A stretch of DNA of 64,000 nt, taken from positions 261,896,687 to 261,960,686 of the forward strand of contig NC_069658.1 of NCBI RefSeq assembly GCF_027244095.1. The letters are read 5' to 3'. A program made the translations under genes and the position numbers. This document shows positions 22,981 through 33,729 of the stretch, one piece after another. Below the pieces are notes generated by a model. The model made no database searches and was not told the origin of the DNA. It saw only the letters and a program-made list of their open reading frames with translations. Position 1 is the first letter of the stretch. Each line of letters starts with the position of its first letter. Source of the stretch: Hemicordylus capensis (lineage: Eukaryota; Chordata; Lepidosauria; Squamata; Cordylidae).

Positions 22981-24651
22981 TATACATAGTAGTTCCCCCC
23001 CCCTGAGTGAGCAGATCTACATCGAGACCTTCTTTGATTAGCTCTCTCAAGATGAGGATTCCATCATAGCCCCTCGAATTATGGTCTATAAACCAGGACC
23101 CCATAAAGCTACTGTCCGATGTAAATTTTATTACAAATTCATTCAAACATGAGTCCCCCTTAAATTCCCAACATTCCCCTTGGGGGCCCCACTTTTTCCA
23201 GCCTTTCTGTTTCTCTTGATATGCTTTAACAGGCTCCACCATCTCTCTTTCAAAAGCCCCAGCATAAATATAGTTTGGCACGTGGACCCCATCCTCCTGC
23301 CTGCATTCACAGTCATAAAACACATATTTTACTGATAGCTTGGGGTACTGTAAACATGGTATGTAACACTCGTGTTCTCCCCCAGGGCAGAGGTACTTAT
23401 AGCATACACAACACTGTTTTCCCCTACAGGGGCGTTCATCTTCATGATCTGCCTTGACATAACGGAAGCACTTATCACATAGTTCACGTGGGATGCATTC
23501 TACCCACCCCATTGCAGAGAGCTTCTTATGTCTTCATAGACATTCTTTGATGTACACTGCATCTTGCATTTGGGGCATCTGATTATTCGCCCCACACGTT
23601 TTACACACCCAGAGTCTAAACAGCGGTGACACATCATCAAACAGTCATGGCTGTGTGTATAGGGCATGTAACAGACACAGCAAAAATTTCTGGAGCCAAA
23701 AAAACCTTTGATGTTCTTAACCCCATAATAGTGAGCATCACGAATTAACAGAAAACACCTTTTGAGGTATTTCTGTTCAGGAGTTTTTAAAACACTCCAT
23801 CCAGAAGTTTCCCACTGCACAACCACGATATTGACCTTCATATGAGTCTCTATGGTTTTCACGTCTGCAAAAGACACTTCTTTTTGCTCACCCCACCCAA
23901 GATCCCTGTACAGTTTTTTGGCACCTTCTTTTATCTGTGTAGCAGTAGTTCTGTCATCTAGAACAGCCATGAGACTCGCTGCAAAGCAGAGTGCAGTATT
24001 AGGAATGGGTACATCTATCAGGTGCAGCCTCTTTTTCTGTATAATACTGTTATAGGGTATTGATTTTATATGCCTGAGGCCAGCTCCTCGTGGGGGTGTA
24101 ATGACAATCATCAGTGTTAATGCCCCATCAGCAAAAAATTGAGCATAACTTTGAAGCAGGTTAGACATAGCACTTAAGAAAGTTTCAGCATTCAGATGCC
24201 CTGCCTGCCTCCTTGCAGAGTAAAGGGAATTTGAAATCCCTGGCCCTCGCAATCTGAGCTGAACAAAGTCCCCTGGTTCTATATGGTTGTTTATATTGTC
24301 CAGAACCCTTTGAGCAGCAGAATACATCCCCAATAGTGCATCACAAAAGGAGTGTACTCTGTCCAAATTCACAAACTTGAATTCATAATACATTTCAACG
24401 CCATTAAAGCGTGCATAGTTCCTATTATAACGCTGAATAGACTGTAGATCCACGGGTGGGGGGTCTTCAGGGCTGCCTGCTAATTCTTCAGAAGAGATTG
24501 GCTGGGAATCCACTGAGGCCCCATTGCGGGTACCGCACTGCTCAGGTGTTGTAATCTGACAGCCGGCAACACTATGTGGCTCTACAGGGGGCTCAGACAC
24601 CATATCAGAATCAGGAGCATTCCCGGAACCCTCTTGTTGACTGGGTGACAT
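22973..24651 (-). pseudogene. Polinton part: protein-primed family-B DNA polymerase region
   Basis: Read on the - strand from 24,651, a Ser/Glu/Pro-rich N-terminal region is followed by cysteine pairs (CCVCYMPYTHSHDC, CHRCLDSGC), then exonuclease-type motifs (YVFYDCECRQ for Exo I and IDHNSRGYDGIL for Exo II) known from protein-primed polymerases of Polintons. It is convergent with the capsid/protease block. Broken. Confidence 0.85.
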
Positions 24652-24848
24652 GTTCCCTCCCCCCGCCTGTATGCAGACAGGGTAATGTTGATCATTTTAA
24701 TTTCTGTCTACAAAATCATCCATCATGCTTCCACATCTTATTAGAGCTTGCAGCTGAGAGAGAGTAGAATATATTCATACCATTATCTTCAGAGATCTCG
24801 AGGGCGCTCAATTCTTCATCCGTAATGCTCATCATCTTTGGTGGAACC

Positions 24849-24849
24849 T

Positions 24850-24912
<63 letters not shown>

Positions 24913-24913
24913 A
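24849..24913. repeat. (TTCT)n microsatellite
   Basis: About sixteen uninterrupted CTTT/TTCT units inside the Polinton, between the polymerase start and the Bcl-2-family gene. This is a later expansion in host DNA. Confidence 0.95.
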
Positions 24914-25029
24914 GTGCTGTTGAATATTTAAAAAGAGGCAGGGACATGTTCAGACATATTCTGCCCTGTCCACCCCAACCAGACATGTTAATACATATCT
25001 TCCCCAACCAGAACCCTAAACAGCAGCAA

Positions 25030-25573
25030 ATGGAGTGCCATCAGATTTATGCTCTGGCTAGGGGATGTATACAACAAGCCTGTGGAAAACCAGAACCGGA
25101 GGGAATAGAACCCTTGCTACTTAAAATGGAGGCCGACCTAAGCCCCCACATGGACTCTCTAAACCCTAACATCCTGATAGATATTGAGAACTTTTTCACA
25201 TCTGTGATGGCTGCAGAATTTGCAGATGGAAAAATCAATAAGGGTAGATTTTTAACAATCTTTCTCTTCGGTGAATTGCTTACAAAACGCCTACGGCCAG
25301 CAGTGAACCAGCAAATCAAGGACAGGATGGCTCTTTTTATTACAGATTACATTGTGAGGACTGGGTGGATTGAACATGTGTGCTGGGTGAGTGTATTTAA
25401 TTTAAGCAGTTTACATGATCATGAGTTGTGCATGCATGAGCCTGTTTATTTATGTGTTTATTTTGTTGCAGGAGAGCTGTTTTGCAGAGAACAGAATTTG
25501 CCCTTGGAATACTAGATTTCTACAGATCTTGAGGCATACATTTAAAATGCTATATATAATACTGCCTGTGTAA
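25030..25573 (+). CDS. Bcl-2-family (A1/BFL1-like) gene carried by the Polinton
   Basis: From ATG 25,030 the first exon gives 119 codons. Residues 5-24 resemble the N-terminal helix of BCL2A1. Residues 62-82 form a BH1-type segment (EFADGKINKGRFLTIFLFG, where cellular proteins have NWGR). Residues 111-119 form a BH2-type segment (TGWIEHVCW). A GT-AG intron of 85 bases (25,387-25,471) follows the BH2 tryptophan, the position where cellular Bcl-2 genes are split. The short second exon ends at 25,573, and AATAAA is at 25,588-25,593. It looks whole. Products of this family block mitochondrial apoptosis, and adenovirus E1B-19K is a functional parallel. The gene lies between the - strand polymerase and - strand right-end genes, so it is cargo of the element. 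The NWGR motif is altered, so activity cannot be assumed. Confidence 0.8.
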
Positions 25574-26491
25574 ATATGTGCTTTCAGAATAAAAATTTAA
25601 AAATAAGAATGTGAGTGTTTTAATTTTAAAAAGACCCTGTGGCTAAGATTCCCTACAGCATGGGAGGGTTGTGAGTAGCTGACCCTTACCCATCAGAGAA
25701 TTTTTTAAAAAGAAATTGCTAAAACTAGCAAACAGATTCAAACACTAATCTCTGCCCAACACATGACCCTTAAGAAGTTGCTAAAACTAGCAAAGAGGTT
25801 CAAATAGAAAAATAGATTTTCATACATTGTAAAACCATATAAACTCTCCTTTAAACTACAAACAAGGGACCAATTTTAAATTAATACTTTCCAGATTGTT
25901 TTTTAAACTAAAAATGGGAGTGGGAGTGCTATTCATACCTTGGTGTTGCTCCTGCTGCAGTTTTCAGAATGAAAAAGAGGGCTTTCCTGCCTCACAGTCA
26001 TTTTATCAGTTTGACTCATGGTCACTGATTGCCTCATGCATGCTGATTGGCTCCTGCATGCTGATGAGAGGTGGCATCAGTGGGTTGCCAGTTTGGCCTT
26101 TTTAAAGCCAAATTTTGGGTTACAGCCCATTTGACTCATGAGTAGACCCCTTAGATCTGGCAACTAGAAGTCAGCCAGTGCCTTATCTCTTCTTTGTTTC
26201 TGCTGCCTTATCATCTGATGAACTCTTCTGACTCATCTTGCCAGCGGCTCAGGTCCCTCAACCTCACCCTCCCTCCTTGTAAAATAAGACAGAAATAAGC
26301 TACACCCAACAAAAAAAAAATCAGACATTTATCTAGAGTCATCCCCGTTTTTATTTTTATGAAATGATACATAATAAAATAGCATTTAATAGAAAAAACA
26401 GATACAATCTGGTTTCTTCATAGAGAGCATGTTAAGGATGTGCTGACAAAAACAACACACCACAGGAATACAGCAGTGTTAAATACTACAT

Positions 26492-27200
26492 TTATACTTT
26501 TGCAAAGGAATTTATACAGCAACCTCTGGAACAAGAAATTGTCTGTACTCTCTTTTTTCGATGACACAGTTTACAAAAGAGAGCATTCTGGAATCTTTCT
26601 GGTGCGGGATAGCTTCTAACCACCTTTGGGTCATCAGAATCCTTAACACTGATGATGAGATTTAGAGTCTGATCCACTGTTTCACTAACCAATTATAATG
26701 ATTATGTGGAGCACTGCTTTCACACACATCCTTGAAGACAATATTCTAATACATCTGGAAATATTTCTTTCAGTCCAGGTGACACATTCATGTGAGTCTT
26801 GAACCATACACCCATAGCATGAATCATGCATGTACTTCTTCAGGCAGTATTGTAAAACTCCATATACCACCGCTCTCACGAGCCCCATCATAGCAGATTT
26901 CCTTTTCCTTGCTGGTATGTAATATGAATCATTCATTTGTAGTCCTAGGAAATTCTTCATAGTAACATGACTGGGTTGATGCGTTCTCACTGCAGGAGGG
27001 TTCTGTAGGAGGGGAAGGTATGCTGTTATTGCCTTTTCTTTCTTTCTTTTAAAAAAGAGATATTCCCACCCAAATTCTCCATACGCACCCTGATATGCAT
27101 GTTCCTTGGCTCTGTATAGATCCACATTGTAGAGGCTGTGTGTCAAGACATCGGTCCTCACCCTCCAGGGGGAAAAAAAGAACACAGTTTTAAGCTGCAC
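26492..27200 (-). pseudogene. Polinton part: unknown Cys/His-containing right-end gene
   Basis: The - strand reading from 27,200 gives a protein with SYYIPARKRKSAMMGLVRAV, HDSCYGCMVQDSHEC and, in its last part, FCKLCHRKKRVQTISCSRGC, which look like metal-binding clusters. I recognise no family. Its place beside the right inverted repeat fits an early or regulatory gene of Polinton/adintovirus-like elements. Broken. Confidence 0.5.
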
Positions 27201-27456
27201 CCCTGAGGAACTCTCTCATACTCCCAGTCCTGTAACACCAACACTCCTTATTTACCTGAGCTCCAAAAGATTCTACAGCTGCAGCCTCCAAGATTCCCTG
27301 CCAGATTTCATAAACTTCTTGGGCTTCTTCTTCAGGACGCTTGGCAGGTGGACGTTTCTCATCATCAGAACATGTGCTAATATACCACTTTCTCGGGCTA
27401 GGCTTTACAATTGTTTCTTGGACAATAACTTCCAAGGATCTCTCTGGGGAACCCAT
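27193..27456 (-). CDS. Polinton part: small unknown right-end protein
   Basis: From ATG 27,456 on the - strand, about 87 codons. It is acidic/basic mixed with SPRKWYISTCSDDEKRPP near the middle and a predicted helix after it. It overlaps the neighbouring - strand gene slightly and starts just inside the right inverted repeat. No family recognised. The reading frame is open as seen. Confidence 0.4.
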
Positions 27457-27548
27457 GATCACACACACAGTGAGTCTGCAAAAAACAAAATGGCTCAGAG
27501 AGACGTGGACTATTCCTACAGAATCAGGATGGCCAGGCATGTTTGTAG

Positions 27549-28002
27549 AGAGATCACTTGATCCCGTTTCAGCCAATAAAGTTACACAAAATGGCCGCCC
27601 GCTCATTATCACGCCTGCGCACTCGGACCTTTCTGGGGTCTGAAACCTGTTCCCATTGGTCCAGGATGGCTAGGCGTGTTCATAGAGGGGTCACATGCCC
27701 ACCTATGGGACATGTCTGGACATGTTCTGGGAGTAGGAGTGGAAGGTGGGGGCAAAACCGGGGTGAGGGCATACCCCTACTTCTGACCCTTTCCGGCTAC
27801 GTGGGGGTCTCCTCTGACCATTTCCGCTGGCGTATTTCCACTGATGCATATCCAGTGATGCATTTCTGGTGACGTCAGCACATTTTGACAGCTGCACGCT
27901 CTGCCCCCTGTGAAGTCACTATGAAGTCATCCTCCAGCCACGTGCATTTGTTTGTAAACAAAAGCACATGGCTTTTGACAGCAGGTATGTCTCTCTACTA
28001 CT
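27549..28002 (-). repeat. Polinton right terminal inverted repeat
   Basis: Complement of 17,335-17,789. It ends CTCTCTACTACT at 28,002, followed by the target duplication GATGTT (28,003-28,008). Confidence 0.9.
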
Positions 28003-28795
28003 GATGTTATCTGTGAAAAACTCTTTAAACACATCACAGTGGGTAACTGATGACTCCAAATTCTGGTTCAATGGAGTGGGGGCAGATACTAGTCCCCTCA
28101 CAACCCTGAACAACTCCACTGGACGTGATCTCACAAAGGCAATATGGGGAGAAAAGAACCGCTTCTTTGCCGCACGTATTGCCTGAACATAGATCTTTAA
28201 ATGTGCTCTATGTCACAATCTTGTGGATTCCAGCTGAGTCTTTCTCCACTTGCGCTCTAGTTGCCTGCCTTGCTGCTTCAGCCCCCTTAGATCTTCTGTA
28301 TACCAAGGTGCCAGTTTTGAAGCGGGTCGGAGGGGATCCTTGGGAGAAATGGTGTCTATTGCCCAGGTGAGCAAGTTGTTCCAATTCTCAAGCAGGGCAT
28401 CAACAGGATCATCGGCAAAGCTAACGCTGAATCCTTCCAAGGCTTCTTGGAATCCTACTGGATCCAAAAACCTCTTCAGGCAGACCACTGTAGGCCCCTT
28501 GCCCCTGTGGAGGTGGGAATTGGTTGTAAGTACAATGTAAGTAAGTCCAACCTTAACCAGGTGGTGGTCTGTCCATGACAATGGGGAAATCACAGGAGTC
28601 CACACCCATGGGACACCACCCTGATCAGAGAAAAAGACCAAATCAAGCGTGTGGCCTGCAATATGCATCGGTCCAGAGACTACTTGGGATAGGCGCAAGT
28701 GTCCTCTCTGACCCACTTCAAAACTGGCCCCTTGGTATATGGAAGAATTACGATGGCGGAAGTGGCGAGGTAGACGACTGGAGTGCAGGTGCAAA
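28003..28795 (-). mobile_element. L2/CR1-like LINE ORF2 fragment (5' side of the Polinton-split copy)
   Basis: The - strand translation gives the end of the endonuclease domain (SQVVSGPMHIAGHTLDLVF, then VISPLSWTDHHLVKVGL) and the linker (DPVDALLENWNNLLTWAIDT). It continues across the Polinton at 16,945-17,328. The LINE is degraded. Confidence 0.85.
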
Positions 28796-28925
28796 AAGAT
28801 GGCTTGAATCTGACAGATTACAGCATAGAGCTCATTTGAAGACCTATGTTCAGGTGATACGTGTGGCAAAGAAGCAATTCTTTTCTACCTGTATTGTGTC
28901 CACAAGTTCACATCCCTCTCCTTCT
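28796..28925 (+). mobile_element. Opposite-strand fragment of the same LINE family
   Basis: It reads SDRLQHRAHLKTYVQVIRVA on the + strand, joined head-to-head to the - strand LINE at about 28,795. The same junction occurs at about 47,740. Confidence 0.7.
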
Positions 28926-30098
28926 CTTTCTAGCAACCTGAAGTCATAGGCAGCCTTCCTATAAAGCCCAAAGCTGAGCAGGTGACCCGAGAAACTGTTG
29001 AGTCACTCAGGAGCTGGTCCCAGTCCTGCCCACACTTCCCATAGATGTTAACCTGAGGCTGCAGCCCCACAGGGGAAGCAGAAGCAGGCAGGATTATGTT
29101 CAGCACACCTGCAGTAGTACACTTCCGGTCTGTCCTCTGCATTTGAAGTAGCCTTTACTCAGGTTCACATTTAAAATGAATGCATATACAGTCTTTCACA
29201 CAAAACAATATATATGTATATGGACCCCCATGTGCATATTTAACATAATGTCTGACTAGGGCTGATGGTGAATCATTAGAGTGGGAAAGGAGGTATATCT
29301 ATAGCTCACAGTGTGCCAACTCAGGGACACCCCAGGAAAGAGAGCACCCCTTCTCTCTGATGGCCTTACTGCCTAGGTGGCTGGAAACTGATGGGGCAAG
29401 GTTGAATTCTTGGCATCCCATTAAATTCCTAGGCAGTGGAGAGCAGGGCACAGCTGCAGTCATAGATCCAATGCTTGAAGCTAGGCTGCCAAAGCCAGTG
29501 GGAGCTGCTGTTTCTTACTGCTTGGAAGCAAGTATATCTGTGCTGTTTTAAAGCTGGGATTTAATTATTCTCAATGCTGATTACCCAGGTAAAAAAGTTT
29601 GATGGTCCTTCATTCAGTCCATCTATGGTGTCACCTGTCTTTGTTCTGGTGTGTGCGGAGCAAAATTGCATTTTCCAAGGCCTAGAAGCAACTGAAAAAA
29701 ATATTATTCTCCAAGGATTCATTTTAAATTTCTGTAAATATTTGATTAAATAAAATCATCATTAAATAAGCAAAGAATTGTATTGGGAGGAAAGGTCCAT
29801 CTTGTTCTTTTCCCTACTCCACCCCCCCCCCCGGTTTATTAAACAAATCAAAACTTGATAAAAAGAGCCACAGAAAGGTGCACCTTTGCCTCAGGTTACA
29901 GTAGTAAGTTATCATTTTATTATAGTTCTTACCAAGAATCCCTTTACCTAATGAAATTAATGGTCGCCACACAGGATGTTACTTTGTGAGGGTGGGGGAT
30001 ATTTTGTTCTACAAACCAGCTGCAAACTATTCTATTTCTCAGTGCCACACAGGGGAAGATGTTACCCCACGTAGCTGGAAAGCAGACAATCAGGGTTC
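28926..30098. other. Intergenic DNA, nothing recognised
   Basis: No supported gene. The stretch 29,140-29,230 resembles 5,290-5,400, and 29,335-29,370 resembles 45,385-45,425. An AT-rich part surrounds 29,700-29,770, and a (C)n/(A)n interval lies near 29,820. Confidence 0.45.
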
Positions 30099-30890
30099 TT
30101 GAGGAACTTATTTGGCACTCCAAAATGTACAGCAAATGTGATTTTAAGGACGGAGGCTGGCTTGTTAAAAATTGAATCTCAGGCTTGGCTCTTAATTATC
30201 TATTTTTGGTTGAAAATACATCTGCGACCAGTTGGTTTAATTCCTGAGTTTCGCTCAGCTAGTCCCCAGTCACTATGTTGTGTTACAGTAAGTAATAAAC
30301 TCACCTCTCTAGGTCTAGATCCAGATCAATTGCTGGAACAGGGTCTAGCGAATGTGAAAAGAGTAGTGAGACAATGCCTTGTTGATATAGAGACCCAAGA
30401 GAACTGGGCTGTACTTCCAGAGTTTTATGGAGTAATAAGAATTAAGATAGACCTTTCCCCCGCAAAATATCTGTCAACTATCACTTTTTCTAAGTTTCGA
30501 TGGATATTTACGAGAGTAAGGGCTAATTCCTTTCCATCTGCACTTTAGCTGGGAGGTTTCAGGGTGTGCCTTTAGAAGAATGATGTTGTAGTTGCACGTC
30601 AGGAGATACAGAAACTGTTGCCCATATTCTTCTTCACTGTAAATTCCATTTATACCCTAGGGAATGTCTTCTTGCTCCTTTAATATGTAAACTGGTAGAT
30701 AATCCAATGGAAATCTTGTTAAACATCTACTCTCAGATAAAGATGCTTCAATTTCTATTTCTGTAGCTAAGTTTAGTTATATTGCTTTTAAGAGGTATAA
30801 TGAGACATCATCCTAATTGTAAACACTCTCTCTCTCTCTCTCTCTCTGTATTTACTAGTTTTTATTCTGTTTGGTACAATGACCGTAAAT
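30099..30890 (+). mobile_element. LINE ORF2 C-terminal fragment with CCHC-type motif
   Basis: SKFRWIFTRVRANSFPSAL followed, in a shifted frame, by a CSCTSGDTETVAHILLHCKF stretch is the C-terminal zinc-knuckle region common in reptile LINE ORF2s. A (CT)n run and a short 3' end follow. The frames are broken. Confidence 0.5.
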
Positions 30891-31152
30891 AAAATTACCA
30901 CTGCCCCCATCTTCCAGCATATTGCTGCACACTGTTACTGCAGTAATCCGTTTGTAGGCTTCTCCCATGATCTGTGTTTGGGGAAAGTGGAAGCAAAATT
31001 CAAGTTTCTTAATCTGTTCTCTATCCCTGAGAAATCACCCTTGTAACGATGCTGCCCCTGAAGAAAAGAAAGGAGCAGTTTTTTAGCTCATATTGTTTCT
31101 TTGGTTGTCTTTTTCTAAACCACATCACAAGGGCTGTCATCTCTGACACAAG

Positions 31153-31157
<5 letters not shown>

Positions 31158-31183
<26 letters not shown>

Positions 31184-31192
31184 CACGCGCGC
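31158..31192. repeat. (GT)n microsatellite
   Basis: About thirteen GT units, then GCACGCGCGC. Confidence 0.95.
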
Positions 31193-32802
31193 CCCTGCAA
31201 GCATGCACTGGCTTTTTAAAATTAAGATAATAATGGAGATATATTAAAATCTCCAGAATTGCTTTCAAGAGTCACCAGGAGCATTCCCAGAGGGGCCTTT
31301 TAGCATCTCTGTTGGAATGGAGCATATGTGTTCACACATTGGCCTGATTCATGCCGGAGTCTGTGCAAGATATTGGGGTGCACTTCACACATGATTTGGG
31401 TTTTTCATTGCGCACTGGAGCATGGCCTGATTTATTTCAGGGGTTAAAAAACCATTTTTTTGCATCGCGGGGGGCGGGGGGGCGGGGAGGGAATCCGAAA
31501 GCATTGCAAAATGAAACAGAATAGTGCAACAGTTTCAAACTGAGAGTTAAGGATTGTTCAATGCTTCATTGTAGGCTGGTGGCCATACATATTTTCTGTC
31601 CAATATAATGTGTTCTCCTTGAAATGCATGTATCTGGCCCTCCTCCTCCTGCATTTGGGCCAATGGAGTTGAGGGGGGTTACGGTGACGTGACAACCCTT
31701 CTTTTTTTGACAACCTTTCTTTCTTTCTTTTTACATTTCTCCACTGCCTTGTGCAAATCTGCCAGCAGGGAGAACATTGTTCCAAAATAAAAATCTCTTG
31801 CATTATTGCAGATTTGCGCGAGCAATACTTGGGGGTGGGGGTGTGGATTGGGGTGTGTGAGCAGATCCTTTGGAGTGACAAAACAAGAGAATTCCTTATT
31901 GCTGGGGGAGCAAAGGGGAATCCTATGGAAAGCCAGGAAGGGGGAAAGAGAGGAACTGAAGGGAGGTGGGGAGCTGGTACCGGGCTCTCTCCTCACCATA
32001 CCATTCAGAGGCTGTGGAGACCTGTTGAGCACCACCGGCTTTTTTTTGTTTTTGCTGCTGTTCTTGTTTGGGGCCCAGATCCCACTGGCTGGCCCTTTCA
32101 TCACCCTCCTCCAGCACGGGGTGTGATGGTGGGGCAGCCTGATGAGTCTGGGCACCACTGTGGGCTCCTCCAAGCAGGCTGCCCATGCCATTGTTGCCAC
32201 TCCTCTGGCCCCTTCCTAGAAAGCGAGCAGAAAAGATCTATTTATATCAGGCCATTGAGATCTCCAGAATTCCTTTCAAGAGTCACCTGGGAGTTATTTG
32301 CACATGGTTTCTTGCTGCAGGGTAAATGATGAGCGAAGACACTTTGAAATACACTCGTGGCATTGAGGGAAGCAGCCCCTCCCCTCTGCTCTTGGATTTG
32401 CTTATGATGCAAGTTCACGTGTTTTCCTTCTAGCCAATGGTGTGTGTGGGGGGGGAAGGGATAGAGTACTGAAGAGCCACATCTGCATTTGTAATAAGAG
32501 TATCCTTCTTATCATGCTAATGATTCTATATCAGTGCCTCTCCCTATTTAGGCTGCCATTTTCAGAAAATGTAGCTTAAAAGCAGCATTTTAAAAACCTG
32601 GAAATACCTCGAGATAAGCTAGAATTCGCAAGATAAAGCCCAACTTGTGTGTGGAGCGGGTCCAAGGATCGCAAAGGGACCTTGGGGTAAGTTTGGCTGG
32701 TGTGTGAACATTCACACACTCTCTCCCGAAGGAGATTCGGGGTAGAAGCCCTGTCTGTAAAGCCTGCAGGAGCATTACCAGAGAGAGCTTTTAGCTTGCT
32801 TC
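31193..32802. other. Intergenic DNA with a dispersed repeat
   Basis: The segment 31,270-31,480 (TTGGAATGGAGCATATGTGT, then GTGTTCACACATTGGCC) recurs at 32,790-32,990, 51,668-51,850 and, more diverged, at 50,480-50,590 and 61,220-61,440. It is probably an old DNA-element family. No gene supported. Confidence 0.5.
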
Positions 32803-33729
32803 TCTGCTGGAATGGAGCACATGTGTTCACACATTGGCCAGATTCACGCCGAAGTCTGTGCAAGATATTGGGGAGCACTTCATACATGATTCGGCTTTTT
32901 CATTGCTCACTGGAGTGGGGCCTGATTTATCCTTGGGGTAAAAAGAATTCCACTTTTTGCATCATTTGGGAGGCAGGAGGCAAATTTGCACTCACAGTAA
33001 AGCCTGTTGTCTGTAAAAAGCTCCTGGAGATTGGTGCTGATTCTCAGGTACTCCAGATCAGGCCTCTGTAGCTACACAATGTGGGAGTTCTAGTCAACAA
33101 CATCTGGGAATCTCCTTTACAGGGAACGCTGCTCCAGATCAGTCCTGGAGGGCTGGCAACCATAATTACTAGCAGTTGTATTTGGGAAGAAGGGAAGGGT
33201 TCTCATTATTCAGCAAAAGGGGGCATTTCTGCAGGAGAGGCTCAAATCAATCTATAAGATGAATCAAAACTGTATGTAAGTTTCCTGTCACTGAGAAATA
33301 ATATGAATATGTGCTACAAAAAGCACAAAATCATGAAAAGATAAACCTTCTATAAACAGCTCCCCGGTGCTCAAAGTTATTTTGCTGTATACATTCATTG
33401 TATCAATTTTATTGTTGCGAGCTGCCCAGAGTAGTGGTGTACTGGGTGGAGGGACAGGGTCTAAATATTTTATCATCATCATACACACCAACATGAGATT
33501 ACTTTTTTAAATTTAAAGTCTGAAACATGGGGTGATGGCAAAAGAGATGGTTGAACCAGTGTTCAGTTTGCTAAGCAAATGACAGTCATTTCAAGTGGAA
33601 AGCAAAGAAAAGGCCCACCCACGACAAAAGAAACAACTCTTGAAATTTAATAATTTTTGTATTTTAATTAAACCTCCTTGAAATTAAGTTCTCTAAATAT
33701 TACATTTGTCTTCATCCACAACTCTCAGT

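Larger units (their letters stand above)
17335..28002. mobile_element. Polinton (Maverick)/adintovirus-like element, fossil
   Basis: It starts AGTAGTAGAGAGACATACC and ends with the complement. An exact 6-bp duplication GATGTT (17,329-17,334 and 28,003-28,008) flanks it, the size known for Polintons. Parts from left to right: inverted repeat, cysteine-rich early region, integrase with chromodomain, penton-like capsid protein, small basic capsid-region protein, major capsid protein, adenain-like protease (all +), family-B polymerase region (-), Bcl-2-family gene (+), right-end early genes (-), inverted repeat. It is broken, with at least about six breaks across its genes, plus a (TTCT)n expansion. 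The inverted repeats differ at roughly one base in ten by eye, many at CpG. That suggests an age of tens of millions of years if the arms were identical at insertion. Confidence 0.95.

Noticed and set aside
24838-25029. An upstream extension of the Bcl-2-family frame through the (TTCT)n tract
   Set aside because: The translation there is microsatellite-derived, and the BCL2A1-like N-terminus begins at the ATG at 25,030.
31751-32329. A 192-codon open frame with a rival on the other strand
   Set aside because: No family resemblance, no splice or start context, and the composition is like the surrounding non-coding DNA.
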